Source: Lysobacterales bacterium (GTDB taxonomy: Bacteria; Pseudomonadota; Gammaproteobacteria; Xanthomonadales; SZUA-36). Taken from it: a DNA stretch of 56,522 bases. The translations under genes were made by a program, and so were the position numbers. This document shows, in pieces, positions 49,701-56,522 of this stretch. The stretch covers positions 1 through 56,522 of the forward strand of contig JANQPM010000015.1 in NCBI GenBank assembly GCA_028289465.1, written 5' to 3'. Within the stretch, counting starts at the first letter, position 1; every line of letters starts with the position of its first letter. Under the pieces are notes generated by a model that saw only the letters and a program-made list of their open reading frames with translations, made no database searches and was not told the DNA's origin.

Positions 49701-50505
49701 GCGGCGACAGGCCCGAGCGCATCGTATACTCGATGTACTCGGGCAGACGGTCGGCGGCGCTGTAAACCACTCGGTAATAGTTCCCGTTACGGTCATACAT
49801 ACGAGTCAATTTCCAGGCGTGGACGCTGGAGGTGCCGGGCAGGAAAAACCGGGAGTTATCGCCAGGGCCGTAATAGTACCTGGAGCCGTCTTTACGGTAG
49901 ACGATAAAGTAGTCGGGCACATTACCGCCGTTGATGCTGCTGGTATTGGTACCATGGGCGGTGACCTTGGAAAACTCGTCGATCTCGGTACGGTATTCTG
50001 AAAGATCCTGACCATACGCCCCGCTGACCAAGATCAGCCGTTTGCCATTCAGGCAAAGCTGGTCATTTTCGTCATGCAGCACGCCACCTTTAACGCCATC
50101 CGTGGCGATGGTGCGGCCGCAACGGGTAATGGCGCCCAGGCCTGTAAGGCCCCAGCCGACACCCAGCGGGCCATTACCTCTGGCGCTGGAAAAACTCAGG
50201 CCCAAGTTCGGCTGCACGCCGGCAATCCCCTGAGGGATCACGATGGGAATTTGATATTGAAAAGCGCCGCTGTCGGAGACGCCGTAAGACGTCTGAGCAG
50301 CACCGGGAAGGTCTTGGGCACAGACATTTATGGTCGTGAAACCCAGCAGCAATACAATACTTACAACTACCCTAACTGCTAAAGCTGCACAAGCGTGCGA
50401 CCATTGAGATTGGCCGGACTGCGCGTCCACTGACGGCCCCGGACCCGCAGACAGAAAATTGATGGAAAATTGAATATTAGTCGGCCTCATCGTCGCATCT
50501 CTCAT
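43786..50505 (-). CDS. RHS/SpvB-type giant secreted protein
   Basis: 2239 aa from the ATG at 50505, which overlaps the upstream stop as ATGA; a GTG three codons earlier is possible. A hydrophobic segment near residues 45-60 ending VCAQ acts as signal peptide. Next comes a SpvB/TcaC-like domain ('YGVSDSGAFQYQIPI', 'LSFSSARGNGPLGVGWGL'), about nine FG-GAP-like repeats with 'DVNGDGLVDW', and a long YD/RHS repeat region ('YDRLGR', 'YDANGN'-like). The RHS-associated core 'DPYLGRFLSADPV...PLKYVDPTGN' follows, and a C-terminal tip of about 310 residues with a Ser/Gly-rich linker. The tip has no recognised toxin motif. Probably a shell-forming, possibly toxin-carrying surface or secreted protein. Confidence 0.87.
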   Translation of the reverse strand: MRDATMRPTNIQFSINFLSAGPGPSVDAQSGQSQWSHACAALAVRVVVSIVLLLGFTTINVCAQDLPGAAQTSYGVSDSGAFQYQIPIVIPQGIAGVQPNLGLSFSSARGNGPLGVGWGLTGLGAITRCGRTIATDGVKGGVLHDENDQLCLNGKRLILVSGAYGQDLSEYRTEIDEFSKVTAHGTNTSSINGGNVPDYFIVYRKDGSRYYYGPGDNSRFFLPGTSSVHAWKLTRMYDRNGNYYRVVYSAADRLPEYIEYTMRSGLSPQMKIDFIYQTRPDTRQRYIVGRLMSSTRRMSSIKVTNGGTTVREYKLNYQTAPVSNRSRLTSITECGLNNECMPPIRLSWQTDTKGYQPTTATPDKAPYDMIEYYTFTRYREGVAPAPGSVKEINRGAWVDVNGDGRVDQVIAYTAPSGTTVYRTYLNTATGWSESSNWRLRQPLRSYQNSIVNNSVGRFGPDVINMGLFSDVNGDGLVDIVYSYRLDKERHQYADPNNPLSDIEDVRETWINNGNGWELDTAWKPKDLIYDYISNGAGNYRVQTVRGRLIDLNGDGLVDWVRAYFDYTSNNTGNSYKNTWINNGNGWSHDAGYAMPDVFSHYRGIYSIPHGQFVDVNGDGLPDWVQAYHASTEAAKIQTWINDGTQFSADSQFNAPELIYDNLAGWNDVTPRTRGSFIDVNGDGLRDWVKSYVDNHGGEYRGTYLNNGNGWTYSAAYKPLFSHIDHRYSDFERGWPVNVRGHYVDLNRDGLVDYVEAYRSSATNFPVYKQAWLNNGNGWDKQTGSGNPYVPTEIYYDYSGRDNAKARYGSFVDINSDGSPDWVKARAGVARSTNLHRVGSVDRIASITSTAGVEVRPVFLPLTADTPPYTKGTGAAETDSFHIQRPIYVTSQLQTSRPDGAGYNTNYYHYKGAQVNRLGRGFLGFSERSITNAQAGLVETHVFRQDYPYIGMAAWVGVSEQSNGNVISITGSTPASRLISQSNGAKTTFVYLNNRTTTRSELNSNGGADYQTVYRSFSYDDFGNVTQSFEQHMDHQGAIQGQVWVNHAYTPNTASWLISLPDYQVNTYRAPGEDQIRLHNGYTYDSRGRLVTDAREPNISVAGINVTTRFSYDTYGNVVGVTRSAPGETSRSSSITYDTQHRLLVSTANPLNQAASVTYHPQCDQPQTVTDINGAVTRFEYDNFCRQTRQTVLGDVDTTTRYNVPGLSCSGICQVTPAFSVTTQTDGQTPVTAFYNRYGQNLAGTTTGMLGEAIRQRTEYDRLGRVARDSQPFFSSDAGSEPYTAYQYDKLNRPIRTTLPFLNNSGTAATVVNAYSVNSSGQTTVTTTDTKGRATRSFANSLGQIVRIKDAYDNSLHYYFDAQGNLTQTTDAAGNSITVGYDRIGRRIFLDDPDMGLTSYVYNAFDEVTGETNANGHTISMAYDPLGRIVSRTVPGLEANGGGTSTWTYDGSGQVGLLSSVTGPNGYSKTYSYDQYSRPIGDTTTIKGEAYVQSYSYDINGRLASRYYPDSGAGHPFGVAYNYTNGYLASITSDDVNCIEHWRADRYDALGRTQQDTLGRLVSTTRSYKPGQGVLERIESIVKLGPQTGTTVQDLNYSYDAANNLTSRNDGYSGLVETFSYDSLDRLVQHRRDTQVTDVSYDAIGNITYKSDVGYYSYGNGAGPHAVTRVDLPIGSGIDLRQFEVPWEWNNLTQIQTLPDIHGQNFQYDARGNIQQSGDRWISWTAFDKPHRMERVGAGVVVTAASNFEYGPEFNRIYKSKDTGLGTPVTESTVYIGKDYERITDAGGTIHRYTIATGGNTIQIERDDNSSLDKPKYLLGDHLGSTNIILDAMGEVEQTLAFDPWGARLNTGDTTAVNSITNRGYTSHEMDDEIGMINMNARIYDPYLGRFLSADPVLPDSYDLQAFNRYSYVYNNPLKYVDPTGNVPGVHGGNVDVGDEPNNCSPGAGCIRPAGTEYVDPYAESLDPDEIANNIFGNTFIQVYGDETGYQEQWRDNRYRENAGELNDLLNDPNTSLEILQNAYAFLQEHGRANGHYNGLEQKFADEINRRINGGSSGITGGTQGGGTSGNAGQNNSSDSRGSNNQSGASSGGGRSSGYSGYPGTPPSYTHHNPATWGTLSPSTVDAVAGFGDSLSFNITKHYRNWRNIGSVDTKSNSYGFGHTAGLAFGLANAGRTGLKVHSALNKAKQWRTNSVTSRRTRAKRIAAAGSYRPSITDAMLTLIGGSGVNSYVSLLSSDD

Positions 50506-51005
50506 GGTGTGCACTGCAGGTCGTTTTGAAGGGGATAAGCATCCAGATAATCGGGTATACCGTCTCCATCAGAATCTACCTGGCCGGGCGTGACGCTAAT
50601 AGCATTGGAAGCCAGACTGCAGCGCCCCGATATACAGGTTCTAACCCGGAATTGATTAGCGCCTGGATCCAGATATCGCAGGTAATACGACGTATTACTC
50701 CCTGAATAAATCACTTCCCATACACCCGTCACGCTGTTGTATCGCTCCAGTTCGTAGTGAGCGGCGCCGGATGCGGCGGTCCAGGTAATATTTCTGCCGC
50801 TCAAACTGATCGCAGGCGAAATAATTACCTCAACAGCCGTGGGATAACTGCCATACATCACGAACTTAGTGACAGTATCTTGAGCAAACGCAGCAGGGAT
50901 CCCGAAGCAGGTCAGCAGAAATAGTAAATTCATGGTCCAAAGTTTTACTGCTTCAGGGAAATGCTTTGCAGGAAAATACTTTGGCTGATAACCAGGATTT
51001 CGCAT
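50502..51005 (-). CDS. Exported FN3-like protein with a TSP3 repeat
   Basis: 167 aa from the ATG at 51005, which has a strong TGAGGAAG site; the inner ATG at 50933 lacks one. The signal peptide has an extended n-region and ends AFAQ at about residue 42. The body resembles a fibronectin-III-like domain ('ITWTAASGAAHYELERYNSVTGVWEVIYSGSNTSY'-like pattern) and ends in a calcium-binding repeat 'DSDGDGIPDYLDAYP'. Its stop overlaps the RHS start, so they are coupled. It probably accompanies the RHS protein at the cell surface. Confidence 0.75.
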   Translation of the reverse strand: MRNPGYQPKYFPAKHFPEAVKLWTMNLLFLLTCFGIPAAFAQDTVTKFVMYGSYPTAVEVIISPAISLSGRNITWTAASGAAHYELERYNSVTGVWEVIYSGSNTSYYLRYLDPGANQFRVRTCISGRCSLASNAISVTPGQVDSDGDGIPDYLDAYPLQNDLQCTP

Positions 51006-51030
51006 AATCTTCCTCAGTCTCTGTACAACG

Positions 51031-51064
51031 ACCCGTCTATATTGGGGACCCGTCTACTTTGGGG
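51031..51064. repeat. Two 17-bp tandem repeats
   Basis: ACCCGTCTATATTGGGG (51031-51047) is followed directly by ACCCGTCTACTTTGGGG (51048-51064), two differences, and a shorter partial copy. It lies in the 182-bp gap upstream of the FN3/TSP3-protein gene. It could be a regulator-binding array or mobile-element residue. Confidence 0.5.
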
Positions 51065-51187
51065 GTCTATTTTGAGCATGGCCAAGACAGCCTTGCGGGC
51101 TAGTATTTGATTTACAAACCGACTAATACGACTGCCAGTATTTGCTGGCATAACCGCACAGGATTGCTAGGTGTCAATCAACTAATG

Positions 51188-51547
51188 TCAGTATGAAACT
51201 CTGACATAGGCTGGTTTTTCCCGATCCCCCCAAACCGAACAATCGTGGCTATAGCCTACTATCAGTACATCCAGATTTTGCGAAGCGGCAGACAGCAGGG
51301 CTGCATACATTGCTTTCCCTGCCTCGGTAGATAACGAAAACGCCCATTCATTCACCGTATTACAGCTAGCCTTATTAACAAATTCGCTATCTATATGAAC
51401 CATTGCAACATCGCCTTCATGAGCGAAGAGGTATATTACTTTCCCCATCTGATAACTGGGCGGCACTTCACTATTCGCTTCGATATTCGACGCTTGAAGC
51501 AATAGCAGCAACAAGAGGGATGTACACACTGATATAAATTTAAACAT
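51188..51547 (-). CDS. Small exported protein of unknown function
   Basis: 119 aa with a signal peptide rich in Leu (residues 5-22, cut near IEA). The mature part has two Cys (in 'NKASCNTVNEW' and 'SHDCSVWGD') that could form a disulphide, and a fold-like pattern 'GKAMYAALLSAASQNLDVLIVGYSHDC'. GGAG precedes the ATG. It is upstream of the RHS unit in the same orientation. No family is recognised. Confidence 0.65.
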   Translation of the reverse strand: MFKFISVCTSLLLLLLLQASNIEANSEVPPSYQMGKVIYLFAHEGDVAMVHIDSEFVNKASCNTVNEWAFSLSTEAGKAMYAALLSAASQNLDVLIVGYSHDCSVWGDREKPAYVRVSY

Positions 51548-52105
51548 GTATTACTCCAGAACTATTTAGTTATTGGTATTAACTACATTCCATCAAATGA
51601 TTAAACTATTCTGAGTTGCAGTTCGTTGGAACCAAATAGCCATATAAATCAAGGGCAATGATAGTACTTTCAGGTTTTCTTAATCATTGAGAATAGCTGA
51701 AAATGTATAGGATTTTTATTGGTGAAACACACCAATAAACACTCATTCTATAGATCAAACCAAAGTGACAATACGACGCTATGCTTTTGAAAACACAAAT
51801 CAAAATGACTGCGATGAATATCGGTCCGGGCAGTATATGACGGGAGCTTCAATTGATAAACATATCAATAAAACAATGCTTTAAATTTAGTCATTCCGAT
51901 TGGAGAAAATACAGCGTGCCCCTTACGATTTGAGAGGAAAAATCTATTTATGACATTTTGAATAACACTGATTCACTGCGCCACTATCGCATATGTAGCG
52001 CAATACTCGAATCTGGCCCACCCTTGAGAATATCCATGATACGGAGAAAGCTACCGGATCAGACTCGCTTGCCGCGTTAATGGTGACCCAGGCGCGGGAT
52101 TGTGG
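51548..52105. other. A/T-rich intergenic stretch
   Basis: 558 bases with no ORF of note and lower GC than the flanks. Nothing recognisable was found: no terminator with a clear T-run, no long repeat. It must hold the promoter of the small exported gene (minus strand). Low GC may mark foreign DNA. Confidence 0.5.
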
Positions 52106-53185
52106 CTATTGCTCACCCCGTTGTAGCTGCCATTTCCATTCTCTTATCTGTTCAAACATGCCTTCGCTATTCCTTTCATAGGCCTTTAAAACGTAGGCAT
52201 GTTGATCCTGAATCTCGATGATGTCTCTGACGTACTTGACTATGCCGTTAGGGAGGTATACCAGGCCATCATGCTGATATTGCCTGCTTGCCAGCGGGGT
52301 ATGCCGCCCGCGGAAAAATACCCCGCCGGCACCAGTTTGCAGCATTAGTATTTCATTCGTCACGGGGTTCTTTACTAGGACAAGAGTGTAGTTGTTTTTT
52401 GTATCATTATTCCCGTCAACGGCCACTATATCCATAATGATATGCCGGCCCTCTGCTCCGACCCGGTAATTCATACCATAGACCTTATCCTCGTCTTTCC
52501 CCGGCTCGTAATCCGGATTAGGCGCCCGCCACTGCCCCTCGCCGTTCAGAAAATAAGCTAGTTCAGGTATGGCATCCTTACTATCACCGGATGCCTGCCT
52601 GGGTTGATAGGCAGCAACGTCGCGCCTGACCCATTTCCATACCGACTGCTCAACCCACTGGCCGTCATCACTCTGTTCAAATGCCCGGCTGATATGGGTA
52701 TTAGCATCGACAAATTGGTTCTTATGGTTAATGGCTTTTACAACACCGTCGGAACCATAGCTGAGCATCAGCAGCTCTTCTGCACCGCTTTTCCGTGCAG
52801 CAGCTTCTCCCAGCATCAAAGTACCCTCCCAACCGATCTGTACCGCAATTACCTTGTGTGATACCGGATTATAAAAAGCATATAAAGTCCAATAGACCGC
52901 TTCATGGCCAGTTTCATAGAGCCCGGTCAGTTCTCCAAAGACATGGCTCTTGTCATCTGACAGTAACAACCGGAGACCAAAGTGGCTTGGCTGCGATGCT
53001 GAACCATCGAACTGAGGGTTTGGTGTCTGCCATTGCTCAGTGGTTGCAGTCAGCATGGGCTGCATATGTTGAATCAAAGCACCGGAACCCGACTCATCAG
53101 CATTCAGCACTCCTGCAAACAGCAAAATTGCGCTAAACCGGCAAGCTTGAGCTACGCCAGCCCTTAACATCGAAAATTTCGACAT
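52106..53185 (-). CDS. Exported protein of unknown function
   Basis: 359 aa from the ATG at 53185, with AAGGAA eight bases upstream; the open frame begins eight codons earlier. The signal peptide ends near residue 27 (LNAD). Two similar halves are suggested by repeated elements: 'EQWQTPNPQFDG' and 'GQWRAPNPDYEP', 'YNPVSHKVIAVQIGWEG' and 'KNPVTNEILMLQTGAGG', so it is an internal duplication of about 170 residues. The family is not recognised. It is divergent from the CadC-like regulator gene. Confidence 0.7.
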   Translation of the reverse strand: MSKFSMLRAGVAQACRFSAILLFAGVLNADESGSGALIQHMQPMLTATTEQWQTPNPQFDGSASQPSHFGLRLLLSDDKSHVFGELTGLYETGHEAVYWTLYAFYNPVSHKVIAVQIGWEGTLMLGEAAARKSGAEELLMLSYGSDGVVKAINHKNQFVDANTHISRAFEQSDDGQWVEQSVWKWVRRDVAAYQPRQASGDSKDAIPELAYFLNGEGQWRAPNPDYEPGKDEDKVYGMNYRVGAEGRHIIMDIVAVDGNNDTKNNYTLVLVKNPVTNEILMLQTGAGGVFFRGRHTPLASRQYQHDGLVYLPNGIVKYVRDIIEIQDQHAYVLKAYERNSEGMFEQIREWKWQLQRGEQ

Positions 53186-53426
53186 TTTAATTTCCTTAAA
53201 GCAGATCATCTATCTAAACGAGCATACCTCCTGCAATACTCTGTCACCTGACGAATACCTGACGATTCGCTTACCGTTATCTGCCGGCATGTGTTTTCCA
53301 AACCGTGTTCGATTTCCTGCCGGGCTGCTTATCGACCAAGCGAAACCACTCTGAGATTACACGTTGATGCCCTGCTGGATATTTACGGTAGGTTTGCTCT
53401 GTATGAATTTATAAGAGTGATGATCA

Positions 53427-54842
53427 ATGTCTTTCTTAGAGACACGTATTGGTGTTTTACCGGCAGCGTTCAAGCTGGGATCGTTCCAAGTCGACCCGTC
53501 CCGCCGGGAAGTCGCCGGCAAGGGCCGTACAGTACGCATAAGCCCGCGCTCCCTTGGCGTACTGCTGCAACTGGCGAAACACCCCGGGCAAACCGTTTCT
53601 CATGACGATTTGATTAAACAAGTCTGGGGGGAAGTAGTGGTTGGCGATGAGGTATTGTTCAAGGCAATATCAGAACTCAGGCGGATATTCGGTGATACTC
53701 CATCCAGTGGCCAGGTAATAAAAACCATCCCGAAAACTGGTTATCAATTACAATTGAAACCACGGCCCCACAGGCCGCGGGCCCGGTATCGCCATGTTAT
53801 CGCTGCAGCCGGCACAGTTGCCCTTCTCTTTGGCCTTTGGTTTTATTTCAATCTCACCGGGAACGCAGTAAACCCGGAGGCAAAAGCCCTTCTGCAAAAA
53901 GCGCAATATTTAGTTGATCATGGCGATCAAAATAGCATTCCCCAGGCAGTGGAATGGCTACAGCAGGCCACCGGACTTGAGCCGGACTATGCTGAAGCCT
54001 ACGGCTTGATGGCAGATATAGAACTGCACCAACTAAACGACTGGAAGAAAGCCCGGCAATCTGCTGATACTGCATTGCGATTGAACGAACTCACGGTTTC
54101 CGCTTTGCTTGTTCGTTCTCAAATTGCGCTGGAACGGGAGTGGGATTGGAGCACTTCACGCCAACTGCTGGACAGGGCAAACCAAGTTGAGCCGAAAAAC
54201 CCGCTGGCCCTGATCGGCCTGGCAGCCTGGCACGCCAGTACGGGGCGGCATTCCGAGGCCATTGAATTGGCGCGCCAGGCAGTTGCCCTGGACCCGGTCA
54301 ACGCCATACTGCATGGTGACCTTGCCTTTCTGTACTATCTGGCCGGCGATGTTGATAGTGTATTAGAGGCAGCAGAAAGCGTGTTGGCGCTGAAACCGGG
54401 CAACCAATTCGCCCTGGGCATGAAACTGGAAGCACTGCTGTATCAGCGAAGGATTTCAGAAGCCAGGTCGTTAGGAAATACCCTGCTGAAGCAGCACGGC
54501 GTCAATGAGAGTGATCTCAGTGCCTTGGCAAATACCGAGGATATAGCTTACAGAAGACACTACCTCACCATTCTGAAGCGCCAATTCGACCCATCGCGAA
54601 ACCAACATCAGGTTTTGCTGGCCGGTATATCGGCACAACTAACGCAAACGGATGAGGCATTGACCTTACTCTCAGAGGCCGTTGAACATGGAACGGCATA
54701 TCTTCCTTACCTTGCCGTTGATCCGCATTTCAACATGTTGAGAAACAACCAGCGGTTTAACTCTCTGTTGCGAGAAGCCGGGCATCCGTTGGTCACTCAT
54801 GCAAGCCACCCGCACAAAAACCCGGATTTGAAGTTCAAATAG
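53427..54842 (+). CDS. CadC/ToxR-like winged-helix regulator with TPR sensor
   Basis: 471 aa. Residues about 15-110 form an OmpR-type DNA-binding domain ('LGSFQVDPSRREV', 'LLQLAKHPGQTVSHDDLIKQVWG', 'KTIPKTGYQL'). A single membrane helix follows ('HVIAAAGTVALLFGLWFYF', about 127-145), then TPR repeats up to the C-terminus ('PDYAEAYGLMADIELHQLND', 'PKNPLALIGLAAWHASTG', 'PVNAILHGDLAFLYYLAGD'). It is a membrane-bound one-component regulator whose periplasmic TPR part senses a signal. It is divergent from the 359-aa exported protein gene, a likely target. Confidence 0.87.
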   Translation: MSFLETRIGVLPAAFKLGSFQVDPSRREVAGKGRTVRISPRSLGVLLQLAKHPGQTVSHDDLIKQVWGEVVVGDEVLFKAISELRRIFGDTPSSGQVIKTIPKTGYQLQLKPRPHRPRARYRHVIAAAGTVALLFGLWFYFNLTGNAVNPEAKALLQKAQYLVDHGDQNSIPQAVEWLQQATGLEPDYAEAYGLMADIELHQLNDWKKARQSADTALRLNELTVSALLVRSQIALEREWDWSTSRQLLDRANQVEPKNPLALIGLAAWHASTGRHSEAIELARQAVALDPVNAILHGDLAFLYYLAGDVDSVLEAAESVLALKPGNQFALGMKLEALLYQRRISEARSLGNTLLKQHGVNESDLSALANTEDIAYRRHYLTILKRQFDPSRNQHQVLLAGISAQLTQTDEALTLLSEAVEHGTAYLPYLAVDPHFNMLRNNQRFNSLLREAGHPLVTHASHPHKNPDLKFK

Positions 54843-54957
54843 AAAACTACCCGGCTGTTCACTCCTCCTGTACCGGAACTGGCATATCGTCAAGCTGACT
54901 GAGATGGTCCTGCGGTAAGGCTACGGGACAACGATCGCCGATAGCATTGGCGACCGC

Positions 54958-56522
54958 CTACGGTGGGATCAGGCACGTGCCCGGCGCCACTAACGTGTGT
55001 GGATCCGTGAACGTGTCTGTGATCGTGTTCGCGGCCAGGAGATGAGCCTCCTCGTCCGCGCAAGGCGCTCCGCCACACTCGGTGGCGCTGCTTTCGATCC
55101 TCGGCGTCATGCTTGAGAAGTCCTCAAGGGCAATGTCCTCGCGCGTCCCGGACGCCACCGCGGTGTTGCCGCGCACGTTCAGACAGGTGTTCGTGGCCCG
55201 ATCGCCCAGGTAGGTGATCCCCTCGTTGTTCGGGCTGGCGGCGGTCCCGGCCACCGTGACGTTGTTGTTGGTGATCGTCAGGTCGACGTCTGCCGCGTCA
55301 CCGATCGCGTCTCCTGCGATCATGTCGATCGCCTGGCGAGAGGTGTTGGCGGTGTTGCCGTCGATCAAGAGCCTCGCCAAACCGTCGCCTCGGATGTCCA
55401 GGCCGACCGCTCCACCGCTGTTGGTAAAGGTGTTGCCGCGGACCTTGCCGTTCATTACGGCGGCCGCGGTGGAGGTTGAGAGCACCGTGATGTTGATCGC
55501 CTCCTCGCCGATGGCGGGTGAGAAGTTGGTGAACGAGTTGCCGCCACCCACCGTGCCGTTGACGTCGAAGGTGATGTCGGCGCTCGAAGCGTTGCTCAGA
55601 ACGATTCCCCGAGCTCCCACGCTGCCGTTGAATGAGCCGTCCAGCGAGGACACGAACGTCGTCCCTGTCACCGTAAAGGTCGCCGACGAGCTGTCGATGG
55701 CGCTAATCTGGATCGCATCGCTCCGGTTGTCGTCGAAACGGCTGCCCGAGACCGTCACCGTCGCCGAAGAGCTGTTCCGTGTCTCGAGCAAGAGCCCATC
55801 CGCACCGAGGCTCGCGCTGTTGTCCGAGATGTCGGAGTTGGTCACGTTGAGAGCGGTCAGCACGTTGGTTCCGGTTTGGATGATCTGGATGTTGTGCTCC
55901 GCCGAGCCCGAGACCAGGCTATCCGAGATCGTCGACGTGCCCAGGAGGTTGGACTCGATCCGGATGCCGCCCTCGTTGACCGCGTCGCCGTTGTTGGTGA
56001 TGTCGCAGTTGTCGATGGTCAGGTTGGTGACCGAGCTGCCCCGGATGCCGTTGACGTCGCTGGCGGTGATCCTCATGTTGGACAGAGAGACGTCACCGGT
56101 GCTGGTGAGCGACACCGCGTCCCCCGTGGTGTTCTGGATCAGCCCACCATCACAGTCCTTGACCGTGGCGGTGTTGCCACACGGCCCGTTGACGCCCGTG
56201 ACCACGAGACCGCCCGAGGTCCCCGTGTTGTTCAGCACGATGCCGTTGGCGCCGCCGTTGGCCGACACGCTCTCGAACGTCACGTCCGCCGCGCCGATCG
56301 TGGTGTTGGCGATGTTGACCGCGGTGCCGGTGGTGACGTCGACGGTGCTGCCGGCGCCGGTGGCGGTCACGGTGCCGCCGCCGGTGGCGGTAAAGCCCGC
56401 GCCGGTCGTGGCGTCGATGTCGAGAGCCCCGGAGAAGCCGATCGTGCCGCCGGCGTTGTTGTCCAGTGCGACACCGGCACCGCCGGTGGCGACGGTGGCG
56501 TTGTCGACCGTGGTGGCGCCGC
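54958..56522 (-). CDS. Parallel beta-helix surface protein, partial (5' end outside the window)
   Basis: C-terminal ~520 residues; the frame is open to base 56522, so the protein is larger. The Gly/Thr/Asn-rich repeats ('GGLIQNTTGDAVSL', 'ANGGANGIVLNNTG', 'VTVSGSRFDDNRSDAIQIS') follow right-handed beta-helix spacing and resemble the C-terminus of the giant surface protein at 36.9-38.7 kb: 'SASGGANGIVLSNT' and 'GGTIQNTSGDGISL' there. It ends with 'PGTCLIPP'. The coding sequence is visibly more GC-rich than its neighbours, so acquisition from elsewhere or an assembly join is possible. Likely a surface adhesin or matrix protein. Confidence 0.75.
   Translation of the reverse strand, partial: GATTVDNATVATGGAGVALDNNAGGTIGFSGALDIDATTGAGFTATGGGTVTATGAGSTVDVTTGTAVNIANTTIGAADVTFESVSANGGANGIVLNNTGTSGGLVVTGVNGPCGNTATVKDCDGGLIQNTTGDAVSLTSTGDVSLSNMRITASDVNGIRGSSVTNLTIDNCDITNNGDAVNEGGIRIESNLLGTSTISDSLVSGSAEHNIQIIQTGTNVLTALNVTNSDISDNSASLGADGLLLETRNSSSATVTVSGSRFDDNRSDAIQISAIDSSSATFTVTGTTFVSSLDGSFNGSVGARGIVLSNASSADITFDVNGTVGGGNSFTNFSPAIGEEAINITVLSTSTAAAVMNGKVRGNTFTNSGGAVGLDIRGDGLARLLIDGNTANTSRQAIDMIAGDAIGDAADVDLTITNNNVTVAGTAASPNNEGITYLGDRATNTCLNVRGNTAVASGTREDIALEDFSSMTPRIESSATECGGAPCADEEAHLLAANTITDTFTDPHTLVAPGTCLIPP

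Overview
Organism and overall character. The window looks like a chromosomal segment of a free-living, probably marine, gammaproteobacterium. Signs are a large TonB-dependent receptor paired with an exported S9 peptidase, an RHS/SpvB secreted giant, a CadC-like winged-helix regulator, IPTL-CTERM-like and beta-helix surface proteins, and dispersed 'GGAGCGCC' hairpin repeats. This placement is inference from gene content; no rRNA or other marker gene is present. No tRNA, rRNA, CRISPR array, phage or insertion sequence was recognised.

Layout. (1) 1-6.4 kb: hairpin repeats, a LysR regulator, and a divergent TonB receptor with an S9 peptidase. (2) 6.4-20.4 kb, minus strand: a tightly packed 13-gene operon. 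Its centre is three adjacent genes resembling the azoxy-forming set of valanimycin biosynthesis: an aminoacyl-tRNA transferase of the MprF C-terminal type (VlmA-like), a small His-rich membrane protein (VlmO/hydrazine-synthase-like) and a ferritin-like diiron protein (VlmB/azoxy-synthase-like). The operon also encodes a class-III aminotransferase fused to a cyanobacterial-type acyl-ACP reductase, a lipid kinase (the family that includes VlmJ), a CDP-alcohol phosphatidyltransferase, a radical SAM protein, an SCP2-like protein, a permease and flavin/membrane oxidoreductase candidates. Read together, this looks like a pathway from fatty acyl-ACP to aldehyde, fatty amine, N-hydroxylamine, O-aminoacyl ester, hydrazine and azoxy compound, possibly ending in an azoxy phospholipid-like product. 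(3) 20.6-26.6 kb: a lysophospholipid acyltransferase, then an apparent lanthipeptide locus: an RRE-kinase-LanC fusion, a HopA1-like lyase and a 92-aa Cys/Ser/Thr-rich candidate precursor. A divergent methyltransferase and a fatty-acid-hydroxylase-family protein follow. (4) 27.0-29.4 kb: two DUF1538 membrane proteins with a PII-like and a CBS protein. (5) 29.5-36.6 kb: an extended SDR, a 1307-aa tri-CxxCH lipoprotein, a matrixin-like metalloprotease and a small exported protein. (6) 36.9-54.8 kb: a giant Ig/cadherin/beta-helix protein, a LuxR-type regulator, an RHS giant with two downstream mini-ORFs, small exported proteins and a CadC-like regulator. (7) 55.0-56.5 kb: the C-terminal part of a second beta-helix protein, noticeably more GC-rich and running off the window.

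How the parts may work together. The azoxy-type operon and the lanthipeptide locus are on the same strand and separated by two gaps under 200 bp and one acyltransferase gene. They could be one supercluster or two neighbouring clusters. All functional assignments rest on motif recognition by eye; homology searches named in the findings would be decisive.
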